DNA of 64,000 nt from Methylobacterium sp. J-088 (GCF_022829295.1 NZ_JAKSYH010000032.1:48486-112485); one strand, 5' to 3'. Numbered from the stretch's first letter, positions 8,680 through 17,791 are shown. Numbers and translations: made by a program. The notes: generated by a model from the sequence alone, not told the origin.

Positions 8680-8787
8680 GGTGTTCTCCCGGGCGACCCG
8701 GTCGAGGGGCCGGATGTCGGGGCTTTAACCCGGGTGGGGGGACGGCGTCAGTGGGACGGATGCAGGGCTGCCATCAGGGAGGTGGCG

Positions 8788-10482
8788 TCACGCCGCCCGG
8801 ATCGTGGCGAGGAAGCGCCGGACCTCGTCGCCGAGATCCTCCGACTGGCGCGCCAGCGCGGACGTGGCCGCGAGAACCTGATGGGCCGCCGCACCGGTCG
8901 CCTCCGAGGCCTCGGCGACGCCCGCCATGTTGCTGGTGACTTCGCTGGTGCCGGTGGCGGCCTGGGTGACGTTGCGCACGATCTCCTGCGTGGCCGCCCC
9001 CTGCTGCTCGACCGCGGCCGCGATCGAGGTGGCCACCGCGTCGATCTCGCGGATCCGCGCCGTTATCGTGGCGATGACCGAGACCGCCTGTCCGGTCGCC
9101 CCCTGGATCTGGCCGATCTACTCCGAGATCTCCCCCGTCGCCCGGGCCGCCTGGGCGGCGAGTTCCTTGACCTCGCCCGCCACGACGGCGAAGCCGCGTC
9201 CCGCCTCGCCGGCGCGGGCCGCCTCGATCGTGGCGTTGAGCGCCAGCAGGTTGGTCTGGCTCGCGATGGCGGCGATCAGCTCGACCACGGCGCCGACTTT
9301 GCCGGCGGCGGTGCTGAGGTCCTGCACCAGGGCTGCGGTCCGATCGGCCTCCGCGACGGCGTTCTGGGCGAGCGCGGCGGAGCCGCTGACCTGCCGCCCG
9401 ATCTCCAGCACCGAGGAGCCCAGCTCCTCGGCCGCGCTCGCCACCGTGTTGACGTTGGCGGCGGCCTCCTCGGCGGCGGCCGCCACATGGGTCGAGCGAT
9501 CGGCGGTCCGCGCGGCGGTGTCGGTCATGGTCCGGGCGGTGGCCTGCAGGGTGGCGACCGAGGCCGAGACAAGGCCGATGATCCGGCCGACCGTCGCCTC
9601 GAAGCCGTCGGCGAAGGTCAGCAGCGTCCGGCTGCGATCGGCGGCGGCCGCCGCGTCGGTCACCCGCTTGGTCTCCGCCTGCTCGGCCGCCTTGTGGGAG
9701 ACCAGGGCCTTGATGCCTTCCACGGCTTTGCCGATGGCGCCGATCTCGTCCCCGCGCCGGGCCTCCGGAACCTCCGTGCTCAGCTCCCCCTCCGACATGG
9801 CCTGCAGGGCAGCCGTCAGACGGCCGAGCGGACGCGTGACGCCGAGATTCGTCACCATCAAGCCGACCAGAATGCTGACCGCAATGCCGGCCGCCGACAG
9901 GCCGATTACCCAGAGCAGGGTCGACCGGATGTCGGAGCTGAGCGTCGCCGAGCCCGTCTCGATCGCGGCTCCCAGATCGTTCGTGAAGGCGTCGAGTTCA
10001 GCGAACAATGTCGTCTGCAGAGGATCAACCTTCTTGTGGGCGAGGGTCAGCGCCTGGGCGCTCATGCCCTTCTTGACCATGGCGCACATCTCGCCGGTGA
10101 ACTTGGCGTAGGTATCGAGCAGCTCGGCGATCCGTTCGGTCCGGTCGTGGAAGGCCGCCGGCGCGTTTCGGCGCACGCCGTCAGTGAGCTTGCCGGCCTC
10201 ACCCGGAAGCGACTCGAAGGCCGCGCCAATCCGGTCGGACTCGTCCGGATCGGCCTCGCCGAGGGCGCGGAAGGCCACGTAGCTCATCTGATAGACAGTG
10301 CGGCCGAGGCGCGCCGCCATCGTGGCGGCGGTGGCATCGCGGCCGAGATAGGTGCTGTAGGTCGCGTCGGCAGCGACCATCCGCTTTGAAATATAATACA
10401 AATAATCGAATGAATTCGCGGCGATGAAGGCGAAGGCGAATGCAATCTTCAGTGATATATAATTTCTAAGCAAACGATTCAC
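8788..10482 (-). pseudogene. Methyl-accepting chemotaxis protein interrupted by one amber codon
   Basis: The reading frame encodes a chemoreceptor: an N-terminal membrane segment, a periplasmic domain of about 175 residues, a second membrane segment ([20 protein letters not shown]), HAMP, and a signalling domain with the tip motif [21 protein letters not shown] single TAG at 9120-9118 interrupts it right after ARATGEISE; the same frame then stays open for 109 more codons (IGQIQGATGQAVSVI onward) to its natural stop. The expected residue is Gln, so CAG to TAG explains it. The truncated product would lack the return helix of the signalling hairpin. I favour a GTG start at 10482, with GGAGA upstream; an in-frame ATG lies at 10521. 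Confidence 0.85.
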
Positions 10483-10521
10483 GGCCAAGTCTCCGAGAAA
10501 GTCTATGCTTATATCCCGCAC

Positions 10522-10828
10522 ATTAAAGAAGTCGATAACAATTCTGCGCCTTGATAGGCGTTGGATCGAAAGCGGGACAGTCTCGATGGGATCTCTATTC
10601 AGCGATGCAGAAAGATCAATTCGTACAATTTTTAGTCATGGATCTGGTTTCGCGAAAGTCGTGCGAAACACCACATCTGACCACCGCGCGATCTGCTTTT
10701 GCCGACACGCTGATCGATGCGCGGATCGCGCTCGCCCACGCGACGATGCCCTCGCGAATCGGGTGCCGCTGGACGAGGCTACGATCGGGGCGCGGGCTTC
10801 GTGCGATCTACCGGAGCGTGTGGTCCAG
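10522..10828. other. Intergenic region, AT-richer, possible gene remnant
   Basis: This gap holds the promoter region of the broken chemoreceptor gene. A plus-strand frame from ATG 10605 begins [20 protein letters not shown] and looks protein-like for about 45 codons before dissolving into Arg-rich antisense sequence over the next gene. I regard it as a possible remnant of a lost gene, not as a functional CDS. Confidence 0.3.
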
Positions 10829-11431
10829 TCAGGGCGCGAGCCACGTCCCGCACCAGCTGGATTCGTTTCTGCTCCACGCCGCCCGGCGATGGCCGCGGCG
10901 GTCGAGGTAGAGGAACTCCAGCCGCTCGGCCCGAAGCAGCACGGCGGCGAAATGCGGCCGGCCGACCGTAGCGGCGGCGGTCTCGTCCGGCATCGTGTAG
11001 GCGTCCCCCGCCGGCAGTGTGGTCCCGGGTCCGGGCTCGGCCCCGTAGCAGACCCGGCTCATCGCCCGCGATCCGGTCCAGGCCGCCTCCGCCACGGCAT
11101 CGTCGGTGTGGAGGGTGGCATGCCCCTCCACGCGGATCTGGGTCTTGGCCGCCACATCGTACGCCATGAGCGCGCAGGCGGGGTTCACGGCGATCTCGGC
11201 TGCCTTGTCGGACCGGCGATCGCAGTGGAACCGGAGGGTGCCGGTCTCCGGATCGGCTTCGCGCAGCACCACGGTGCGCAGCCGCGGCGCGCCATCCGGG
11301 CCGAGCGTCGCCAGCGCCGGCAGGTGGAACCCGCTGCGCCCCAAAGCGGCGCCCTCGGCGAGGAGCCGCCAGAGTTCGGCGAAGCTGGCATCACGGTCGT
11401 CGTAGAACGCCGGCAGCGGCGGGCGGGTCAT
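10829..11431 (-). CDS. Pyridoxamine 5'-phosphate oxidase-like FMN-binding protein
   Basis: The 200-residue protein has the split-barrel flavin fold signature: LGPDGAPRLRTVVLRE, FHCDRRSDKAAEI and IRVEGHATLH, ending in a Trp-rich C-terminus (SRNESSWCGTWLAP). Members oxidise PNP/PMP or bind FMN/F420/heme with other roles. The conserved C-terminal PNP-oxidase domain is not evident, so I keep the call general. Its ATG overlaps the stop of the LAB_N gene (ATGA), making it the last gene of the lipid-glycosylation operon. Confidence 0.8.
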   Translation of the reverse strand: MTRPPLPAFYDDRDASFAELWRLLAEGAALGRSGFHLPALATLGPDGAPRLRTVVLREADPETGTLRFHCDRRSDKAAEIAVNPACALMAYDVAAKTQIRVEGHATLHTDDAVAEAAWTGSRAMSRVCYGAEPGPGTTLPAGDAYTMPDETAAATVGRPHFAAVLLRAERLEFLYLDRRGHRRAAWSRNESSWCGTWLAP

Positions 11432-11760
11432 GCCGCGCCCCGTTTTCGCTGCCGCTCGCGGAAAATCAAAGCGAGGTTTCGCAGATAGATGCCGGTGGAC
11501 AGGCTCTGGCCGATGATGATCACCGGTTCGCGCCGGACGAAGCCGTAGACCAGGGTCATCAGCCCGCCGAGGATCGACAGGAACCAGAACGACAGCGGCA
11601 TCACGCTCCGCCCTGCCCGCTCGCTGGCGATCCATTGCAGGATGAAGCGCGAGCCGAACACCACCTGGGCGACGATGCCGAACACCAGCCAGAAATCCAT
11701 CCGGGTGACGAACACGTCGTAGAAATAGTCCGGCAGATCGTGGGCGAGCTGGATCAGCAT
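11428..11760 (-). CDS. Small membrane protein with lipid-A-disaccharide-synthase N-terminal (LAB_N) domain
   Basis: About 110 residues with three to four membrane segments. The LAB_N signature includes FGSRFILQWIASERAGRSVM, then PLSFWFLSILGGLMTLVYGF and IIIGQSLSTGIYLRNLALIF. Such proteins sit beside GT2 and ArnT-like genes in lipid A decoration loci, where a helper role like that of ArnE/ArnF is plausible but unproven. The ATG at 11760 overlaps the end of the GT2 gene by 7 bases. Confidence 0.85.
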   Translation of the reverse strand: MLIQLAHDLPDYFYDVFVTRMDFWLVFGIVAQVVFGSRFILQWIASERAGRSVMPLSFWFLSILGGLMTLVYGFVRREPVIIIGQSLSTGIYLRNLALIFRERQRKRGAA

Positions 11761-12521
11761 CCGACGTCCTGGTCTGCCGGCGTCCCGGCGGGCGCGGCGA
11801 TTTCTTCCGGGTGCGGGTCGGCGCGCTTGCGCCGGATCAGCCACCAGACGCCCGCCAGATCGAGCAGCCCGACCCAGAGGCGGTCGAACAGCCCGTAATT
11901 CGAGACTCCCGTCAGCCGCGGCCGGTCGACCACGTCGCGGTGGACCACGGCAAAGCCTTCCCGGGCCACGAGCGCCGGCATGAACCGGTGCAGGGCGTCG
12001 AAATAGGGCAGCCGCAGATAGACGGCGCGGCGAAAGACCTTGAGGCCGCAGCCGGTATCGCGGGTGGAATCCTTCAGGATGCGCCCACGCACGCCGTTGG
12101 CGATCCGCGATTGGAGCATCTTGAACGGCCCGTCCTTGCGCCCGCGCCGCTGGCCCTGGGCGAGCCCGGTTCCGGGACCGGCCGCATCGAGGGCTTCGAG
12201 CAGGATCGGGATGAAGGCCGGATCGTTCTGGCCGTCGCCGTCGAGGGTCGCGACGGTCTCGCCGCGCGCCGCCAGGACGCCGCTGCGGACGGCAGCGGAC
12301 TGACCGCCGCCCCTTGTATGGCGCAGCACCCGGAACCAGGGTCGCCCTGCCCGCGCCGTCGCCAGCGCCGCCGGGGTGGCATCGGTGGAGCCGTCATCGA
12401 CGCAGATCAACTCGAAGGCGAGGCCCACGCAGGCAGCCTCGATCTCGGCCACCAGTGGCGCGACGTTGCCGGCCTCGTTGCGCATCGGCACGACGACGCT
12501 GAGACGGGGGAACTCGCTCAC
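11754..12521 (-). CDS. Family 2 glycosyltransferase, polyprenyl-phosphate sugar synthase type
   Basis: The 255-residue protein begins VSEFPRLSVVVPMRNEAGNV and has the GT-A fold motifs CVDDGSTDAT and TLDGDGQNDP, the latter carrying the metal-binding aspartates. The C-terminal half (DSTRDTGCGLKVFRR, FMPALVAREGF) resembles dolichyl-phosphate-mannose-like and ArnC-like enzymes that load a sugar onto undecaprenyl phosphate. One C-terminal hydrophobic stretch is present. The GTG start overlaps the stop of the ArnT-like gene (GTGA). Together they would make and then use a lipid-linked sugar donor. Confidence 0.87.
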   Translation of the reverse strand: MSEFPRLSVVVPMRNEAGNVAPLVAEIEAACVGLAFELICVDDGSTDATPAALATARAGRPWFRVLRHTRGGGQSAAVRSGVLAARGETVATLDGDGQNDPAFIPILLEALDAAGPGTGLAQGQRRGRKDGPFKMLQSRIANGVRGRILKDSTRDTGCGLKVFRRAVYLRLPYFDALHRFMPALVAREGFAVVHRDVVDRPRLTGVSNYGLFDRLWVGLLDLAGVWWLIRRKRADPHPEEIAAPAGTPADQDVGC

Positions 12522-14251
12522 GGTGCCACCCCGTAGGCCGTCACGAACACCCGCCGGCCGGTGTTGAGGTTGAAGCCCTCGACCTCGGCCATCGGTGCGG
12601 GCGCCCCATCGCCCACCGGCCAGGCGGCGTTGAAGTCGTCGCGGTCCCGGGCCTCGACGAACAGCAGCCGGCAACCACCGGCCTTTAGGAAGTCCCGCGC
12701 CGCCGACCCGTCCGGCGGCAGGGCGAGCCCGGTGCCGATCAGGAACACGAGACTCGGCTCCCGGTAGCCGAGGCTGGCGACCTGCGGAGCGGCGCAGGGC
12801 ATCCGGTCGCGCAGGGCGGCGAGACGCGACGAGACCTTGAGGGCCGGCAGCGAACGCTGCGCCACCCCCAGCACCGCCGGTCCGAGGAGGCACGAGGCGA
12901 GCACCCCGAGCACCAGGGCGCGCTCGGCGGATCCCGCGACCGGGCCTCGCGCGAAGGCCAGCCAGGCGAGGCCCGCCACCGCGCAGGCGGCGGCGAGCAG
13001 GGGCAGCGCCGGCCAGGGGATCGTGTGGCTGTCGAGGCGCCAGCCGACGATGCACAGGCCGATGGTCAGCGCCACGGGGATCGCCGGCGCCAGCAGCGCG
13101 GTCAGGCGGGCGCCGCGCAACCGTGGATCCAGCGCCCCCCGGGACAGCGCCAGTACGGTGAGGATCGCCAGCCAGGGCATCAGCGGCAGGACGTAGTGGG
13201 GCAGCTTGGTCGGCACCGCCTCGAAGATCAGCCACGCGGGCAGCACAGCGGCAATCAGGAAGGCGATGGCGGGCTCGCGCCGCGCCCGCCACGCGAAGGG
13301 CAGGCTCATGGCGGCGAAGGCGGCACCGGGCCAGAAGGTCGCGAAGAACGCGAGCGTGTAGGCCCCGGGCGGTCCCCAGTGTCGCTCGGCCGCGCCGCCG
13401 ACCTTGCCGAGCATGTCGTGCCCGATCGCCTCGGCGTAGAAGGCGCTGCCGCTCTTCCACGCGATGGCGGCGAACCAGGGGGCGACCACGGCCAGGGTCA
13501 GGGCGAGGCCCGGCAGCGGCCGCAGGGGCAGCAGCCAGCGCCCGGAGCGCGCCACGACCGACAATCCGAGCGCCGGCAGGGCGACGAACAGCGGCACCAT
13601 CGGGCCCTTCACGAGGATGCCCAAAGCCATCCCGAGCCAGAACGCCGCGAAGACCGGACCGGACGGTAACCGGCCCGCGCGCGCCGCCAGCCACGTCCGG
13701 GCCAGCCCGCCGAGGCTCGCCGTGGCGCAGGCCGCGAGCAGCGCGTCGGTCTTGGCGAGGTGCGCCTCGGCGTTGAGCATCAGGCAGGCGCCATAGAGGG
13801 CGGCGGCGAGCAGTGCAGCGCGACGCGGCAGGAAGGCGAGCCCGGCCCAGTAGGCGAGCAGCACCGAGGCGGCGGCACCGATCAGCGAGGGAATGCGGTA
13901 GAGGGCGATCTGCGTGCGGGCATCCGGCACGCCGAGGGCCTCGCCGGCCGCCACCGCGGCGGCCTGGGCCCAGTAGATCCCCACCGGTTTCTTGTTGCGC
14001 GCCTCTCCCTGGAAGCGGATGTTCACGAGATCGCCGGTCTCCAGCATCTGCTTCGACGCCTGGGCGAAGCGCGGCTCATCCCGGTCCATCGGCTGCAGCG
14101 AAATCTGGCCCGGCAGGAACAGGATGCAGCACAGCGCCAGCAGGGCGGCGACGGCGCGGGCGTGGGTCAGGCTCAGCGTGTCGAGCCCGCGGCCGATCCG
14201 ATCGGCGGGTGCGAGGCGCGCGGTGCCGCCGGCGGAGAGGCTCGTGGTCAT
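12518..14251 (-). CDS. ArnT/PMT-like membrane glycosyltransferase
   Basis: The 577-residue protein has about a dozen membrane segments and the GT-C signature near the N-terminus: LQPMDRDEPRFAQASKQMLE, with the DE pair in the first periplasmic loop, and NKKPVGIYW. This is the family of ArnT, which moves a sugar from undecaprenyl phosphate to lipid A in the outer leaflet of the inner membrane. The sugar is unknown. It is the first gene of a four-gene operon with 4-7-base overlaps; the start ATG at 14251 has only a weak ribosome-binding site. Confidence 0.88.
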   Translation of the reverse strand: MTTSLSAGGTARLAPADRIGRGLDTLSLTHARAVAALLALCCILFLPGQISLQPMDRDEPRFAQASKQMLETGDLVNIRFQGEARNKKPVGIYWAQAAAVAAGEALGVPDARTQIALYRIPSLIGAAASVLLAYWAGLAFLPRRAALLAAALYGACLMLNAEAHLAKTDALLAACATASLGGLARTWLAARAGRLPSGPVFAAFWLGMALGILVKGPMVPLFVALPALGLSVVARSGRWLLPLRPLPGLALTLAVVAPWFAAIAWKSGSAFYAEAIGHDMLGKVGGAAERHWGPPGAYTLAFFATFWPGAAFAAMSLPFAWRARREPAIAFLIAAVLPAWLIFEAVPTKLPHYVLPLMPWLAILTVLALSRGALDPRLRGARLTALLAPAIPVALTIGLCIVGWRLDSHTIPWPALPLLAAACAVAGLAWLAFARGPVAGSAERALVLGVLASCLLGPAVLGVAQRSLPALKVSSRLAALRDRMPCAAPQVASLGYREPSLVFLIGTGLALPPDGSAARDFLKAGGCRLLFVEARDRDDFNAAWPVGDGAPAPMAEVEGFNLNTGRRVFVTAYGVAP

Positions 14252-14351
14252 GCCGGGCCGGTCAATCAGGATCGCGCGGGAACGTCAAATGCACCGGAGG
14301 CTCGATGCGGCGGATATCCGTATCGGGAGGGGCGCCGTGCGACTTGCCACC

Positions 14352-15785
14352 TCAAGCGACCAGCAGCGGTCGCAATTCGCGCATATCGGCCACCGACTCC
14401 AGCGCGTTGACCCGTGCGATCAGCCGATCGGTTTTGTCGGGCCCGAGCACCGGCACCATCAAGTCCCGGGCCTTGGCGTTCACCGCCTCCGTGCTCAGTG
14501 GGTTCTCCTTCGTGCCGGGCGGATGCCGTGTGTGGTGCTCGACGATCCGGCCGTCCGCCAGCGTGATCGTCACGATGGCGCCGCGCGGGGCGGCCGGATC
14601 CATCAGGGCCGGATCGCCCGCGACGTCCACCTTTGCGCGCTCCGCGGCGATCGCGGGATCGTGCATCAGCCCGGCATCGTGGCTGTCGGCGAAGGAGACA
14701 GCTCCCTTCACCAGCGCCAAAGCCACGAGGTGCTGGCAGCTGACATCCGGCATGGCGCTCGACCCGACGATGCCGACGGCGTCGGTCGGCAGCTTCACCA
14801 AGATGTGGCGCACGGAATCCGGCGTCAGGCCGTATTGTCGGCGCAGCGTCAGCGTCGCGTCCAGCGGCGACTGAATCGGGTAGCCCACCGAATAGGTCTT
14901 GATCGCGGTCTCGGTGACGAAGAAGCGCTGGCCCAGCCCCTCCAGCATCGCGTCGGGCTTCGGCGCGGTCGAGAGCGCGTTCAGCAGGTTGTGGCGACCG
15001 TCGAGCACGTCCGACACCCCGGTCAGCCCCGCCTCGACCATGCCGACCGCCGTGACGCCGTTGCGCGCGCCCATGCCGGCGAAGTCGAACGCCTTCTCGA
15101 CATGGTCGTGATCGCGCACCCAGCTCCACAGGCCGGAAACCTGCTGGGCCGCGTAGGAGAGCGCGAAGCGCATGCCGCGCTCGTCGAGGCGGGCCAACGC
15201 GGCGGCGGCACCCAGGGCCCCGAAGGTGGAACTGGTGCCCTCCGCGCTCCGGTGCGTGCCGCGCACGTGATCGGGCCCGAGCGCCAGGAGCAAACGGCAG
15301 CAGAGATCGTAGCCGAGCGCGACTGCCCGGACGAATTCGGCGCCGGAATTGCCGTGCCGTTCGGCCAGCGCCAGGGCCGCCGGCACGGTGGCGCAGCCGG
15401 GATGGGCCTTGGTCACAGGCTCGAAATCGTCGGTCTCGTCGGCATGGGCGCACATGGCGTTGGCCAGCGCCGCGTTCACCGTCGTGGTCCGGAAATCCGA
15501 GGCGACGATCCCCGCCTGCTCGGTGCCGCCGAGAGTGCGAACATAGGCGAGCGCCATCGCGCCGGGCCGCATCCGGGCACCCGAAACCATGGCGGCCAGG
15601 GTGTCCAGGATCCGGTGCTTGCAGGCGATCAGCACCTCCGGCGGCAGGGTCTGATCCCGAGCTGCCGCCATGTAGCGGGCGAGCCGCCCGGTCACCTCCG
15701 CATCGGCAGCGATGGCCGCATAGGTTTGTGCGAGGGCCAGGGCGCCGGCACCCTGGATCAGTCGCCGCCGGGTCGGTGCGCTCAT
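14352..15785 (-). CDS. MmgE/PrpD-family protein with a twin-arginine signal
   Basis: The 477-residue protein has MmgE/PrpD family blocks (HRILDTLAAMVSGA, ANAMCAHADETDDF, HPGCATVPAALALAE, KTYSVGYPIQSPLDA). Known members are 2-methylcitrate dehydratase, cis-aconitate decarboxylase and iminodisuccinate epimerase, all acting on small carboxylates. Unusually, the N-terminus MSAPTRRRLIQGAGALALAQ looks like a Tat signal, implying export of the folded protein. Its ATG overlaps the stop of the cystathionine beta-lyase gene (ATGA), suggesting a shared pathway, possibly sulfur- or amino-acid-derived substrates (inference). Confidence 0.85.
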   Translation of the reverse strand: MSAPTRRRLIQGAGALALAQTYAAIAADAEVTGRLARYMAAARDQTLPPEVLIACKHRILDTLAAMVSGARMRPGAMALAYVRTLGGTEQAGIVASDFRTTTVNAALANAMCAHADETDDFEPVTKAHPGCATVPAALALAERHGNSGAEFVRAVALGYDLCCRLLLALGPDHVRGTHRSAEGTSSTFGALGAAAALARLDERGMRFALSYAAQQVSGLWSWVRDHDHVEKAFDFAGMGARNGVTAVGMVEAGLTGVSDVLDGRHNLLNALSTAPKPDAMLEGLGQRFFVTETAIKTYSVGYPIQSPLDATLTLRRQYGLTPDSVRHILVKLPTDAVGIVGSSAMPDVSCQHLVALALVKGAVSFADSHDAGLMHDPAIAAERAKVDVAGDPALMDPAAPRGAIVTITLADGRIVEHHTRHPPGTKENPLSTEAVNAKARDLMVPVLGPDKTDRLIARVNALESVADMRELRPLLVA

Positions 15786-16966
15786 GCGTGCGCCCGCAGG
15801 CGCACGAAACCGGCGTCGAGATCGGCCTTGAGGTCTTCGACATCCTCCAGACCGATATGGAATCGCAGGGCCGGGCCGCCCGGCGCCCATTGCGTGGCGG
15901 TGCGGTAGCCGGCGCAGTCGAACGGGATCACGAGGCTCTCGAAGCCGCCCCAGGAGAAGCCCATCCCGAAGAGTTCCAGCCCGTCCAGCAGGGCGGCCAC
16001 GGCCGCCTCCGGCACGGGCTTGAGGATCACCCCGAACAGCCCGGACGCGCCGGAGAAGTCGCGCTTCCAGATCGCGTGGCCGGGATCTTCCGGCAGGCCG
16101 GGATGAAGCACGCGCAGCACCTCGGGCCGCGCCTGGAACCACCGGGCCATCTCCAGCCCGGCGCGGCCGTGCTCGCGCAGCCGGAGGTTCATGGTGCGCA
16201 TGCCACGCAGGGCCAGGAAGATGTCCTCGGCGCCGGCGCACATGGCGAAATGGTCGAAGGTGCGCCGCACCGCCGGGTAATACCGGGCGTTGGCGGAGGT
16301 CAGGCCGATCAGCAGGTCCGAACCGCCGCTCAGGTATTTCGTGCCGGCCTCGACCGCGATGTCGACGCCCCGCTCATGGGGCGGGAACAGCAGCGGCGTC
16401 GCCCAGGTGTTGTCCATGATCACGCAGGCGTCGCGGGCATGCGCGACCTCGGCGATGGCCGGGATGTCCTGCATCTCGAAGCTCTGGGAGCCGGGCGCCT
16501 CGACCAGCACCGCCTTGGTATTCGGCCGCATCAGCGCGGCGATGCCGGCGCCGACCGTGGGGTCGTAGTAGGCAACCTCCACGCCGAACCGGGACAGCAC
16601 GCCGTCGCAGAACTGGCGGGTCGGACGGTAGGCGGAATCGGTGACGAGGAGGTGGTCGCCCGCCGAGACCGCGGCCATCAGCGCGACCGTCAGCGCCGCC
16701 AGCCCCGAGGGCGTCACGACCGTGCCGGCGGCGCCCGCGAGTTCGGTCCAGGCCTCGGTGAGCGCGTCCATCGTGGGCGTGGCCGAGGTGCCGTAATTGT
16801 AGCGCCCGCGCCGGTGCTTGATGGCATCGTAGGTCGGATAGAGGACCGTGGACCCGCGGTAGATCGGCGTATTGACGAAGCCGTGCTGCGCGCCCGGATC
16901 GCGGCCCGCATGGACGAGGCGCGTCGCGGGCGCGAAATTCTTTTCGGGCTTGGGCGTCAGGGACAT
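15782..16966 (-). CDS. metC: Cystathionine beta-lyase (PLP-dependent)
   Basis: The 394-residue protein belongs to the Cys/Met metabolism PLP family. Visible are the N-terminal block PIYRGSTVLYPT, the phosphate/active-site segment GRYNYGTSATPT, the cofactor-contact MDNTWATPLL, and the Schiff-base Lys210 in VEAGTKYLSGGSD. The family product cleaves cystathionine to homocysteine, pyruvate and ammonia in the cytosol. The form resembles the alphaproteobacterial MetC branch. I use ATG 16966; the longer frame to 17014 adds nothing conserved. It is translationally coupled to the MmgE/PrpD gene. Confidence 0.88.
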   Translation of the reverse strand: MSLTPKPEKNFAPATRLVHAGRDPGAQHGFVNTPIYRGSTVLYPTYDAIKHRRGRYNYGTSATPTMDALTEAWTELAGAAGTVVTPSGLAALTVALMAAVSAGDHLLVTDSAYRPTRQFCDGVLSRFGVEVAYYDPTVGAGIAALMRPNTKAVLVEAPGSQSFEMQDIPAIAEVAHARDACVIMDNTWATPLLFPPHERGVDIAVEAGTKYLSGGSDLLIGLTSANARYYPAVRRTFDHFAMCAGAEDIFLALRGMRTMNLRLREHGRAGLEMARWFQARPEVLRVLHPGLPEDPGHAIWKRDFSGASGLFGVILKPVPEAAVAALLDGLELFGMGFSWGGFESLVIPFDCAGYRTATQWAPGGPALRFHIGLEDVEDLKADLDAGFVRLRAHA

Positions 16967-17073
16967 CGGGGACCGGTGATCGCGTTGCTCTGCGATGCAC
17001 GAAGCCCCCGGCATCCGGTGAGGTCAAGCCGGAGGCGTCATCCGGCTTCGTCCGTAAGGACAGAATTTCGCGT

Positions 17074-17247
17074 TCACGGCTTCTCGGGCGGATCCGTATT
17101 CGCGGCCTCCTCGTAGGCCTCCATCCAGCCGGCGCGCTCCTCGGATCCCTCCGGATAAGGGCAATCGCTGACGGGCTTGCCGTAGAGGCGCGCGTTGCGG
17201 CCTTGGATGAACGGGCTGTCGCTCGCGGTGGCTTGGACGTTCGTCAA
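17074..17247 (-). CDS. Rmf/CrpP-like small protein
   Basis: A 57-residue ORF from a TTG at 17247 with an excellent ribosome-binding site (GGGAGG five bases upstream). The product reads FIQGRNARLYGKPVSDCPYP, then RAGWMEAYEEAA. This matches the pattern of ribosome modulation factor and its CrpP relatives: G-x-x-A-x-x-x-G, then CPY, then R-x-x-W-x-x-x-x-x-EA. Rmf dimerises 70S ribosomes in stationary phase; CrpP-like members have been linked to other stress roles. The family match is from memory of the motif, not from a search. A standard ATG/GTG-based scan would miss it. Confidence 0.72.
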   Translation of the reverse strand: MTNVQATASDSPFIQGRNARLYGKPVSDCPYPEGSEERAGWMEAYEEAANTDPPEKP

Positions 17248-17349
17248 TATCGCCTCCCGAAGATTGGCGGTGGAAGCCCTTGAGTGGGGCTTCGTTAACG
17301 GCCGCGGCGCTATTCTGTTGCCGTCTCAAGTCGCGTATCGGATCGTCGA

Positions 17350-17619
17350 TTGCGTATCCTGCGTTCCCTCATCGGCGGCATTCTCGTCCTCGCCTCCACG
17401 GCGACGGTCGTGTTCGTCAGCGCCGACCGGCTCGCGCACCTGGCGCCGGCGCCAGTGGTCCGCGCCGTCCAGGCCGAGCCCTCGGCCACCGGGTCCCTGC
17501 CCGCGCCCATCAAGGCTGCGCCGGCGCCGAAGCCGGCTGCGCCCGGCATCCCGAACGGGTTCGACACCGAACGGCTACACGCGCTGATGCGCGGCGATCC
17601 GATCCTGCCGGGGCGGTGA
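17350..17619 (+). CDS. Small exported or membrane-anchored Pro/Ala-rich protein
   Basis: An 89-residue frame opening with a TTG: MRILRSLIGGILVLASTATV forms one hydrophobic segment, followed by a Pro/Ala linker and a short C-terminal motif PNGFDTERLHALMRGD. It is likely a secreted or single-pass periplasmic protein. No family is recognised. The ribosome-binding site is weak, so the start and even expression are uncertain. It is divergent from the Rmf-like gene. Confidence 0.5.
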   Translation: MRILRSLIGGILVLASTATVVFVSADRLAHLAPAPVVRAVQAEPSATGSLPAPIKAAPAPKPAAPGIPNGFDTERLHALMRGDPILPGR

Positions 17620-17757
17620 TCGAAGCAGGGTCCTCGAAGGCGACGAGCAGCCAGCGACGCCATCCCGGCAGCCGGCCCTTGGGATGTGTCAGGTCGCTAC
17701 CGGCTATACGGAGTTAAGATCACGGTTGGCGCTCCCTTAGCTCGGAAGGGCGCGGGT

Positions 17758-17791
17758 CCCTCTCCCGCACGGGAGAGGGGGCCTGTCGCGC
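17758..17791 (-). repeat. Dispersed 34-bp repeat, copy 2
   Basis: Inverted copy of 716-749, centred on CCTCTCCCGCACGGGAGAGG. It lies in the convergent 237-bp gap between the small gene ending at 17619 and the ntrC stop at 17857. Nothing else is recognisable in that gap. Confidence 0.75.

Noticed and set aside
7972..10389. An 805-codon plus-strand open frame across rarD and the chemoreceptor
   Set aside because: Antisense shadow with skewed Arg/Gln/Asp composition and no domain; the opposite strand encodes clear membrane and receptor proteins.
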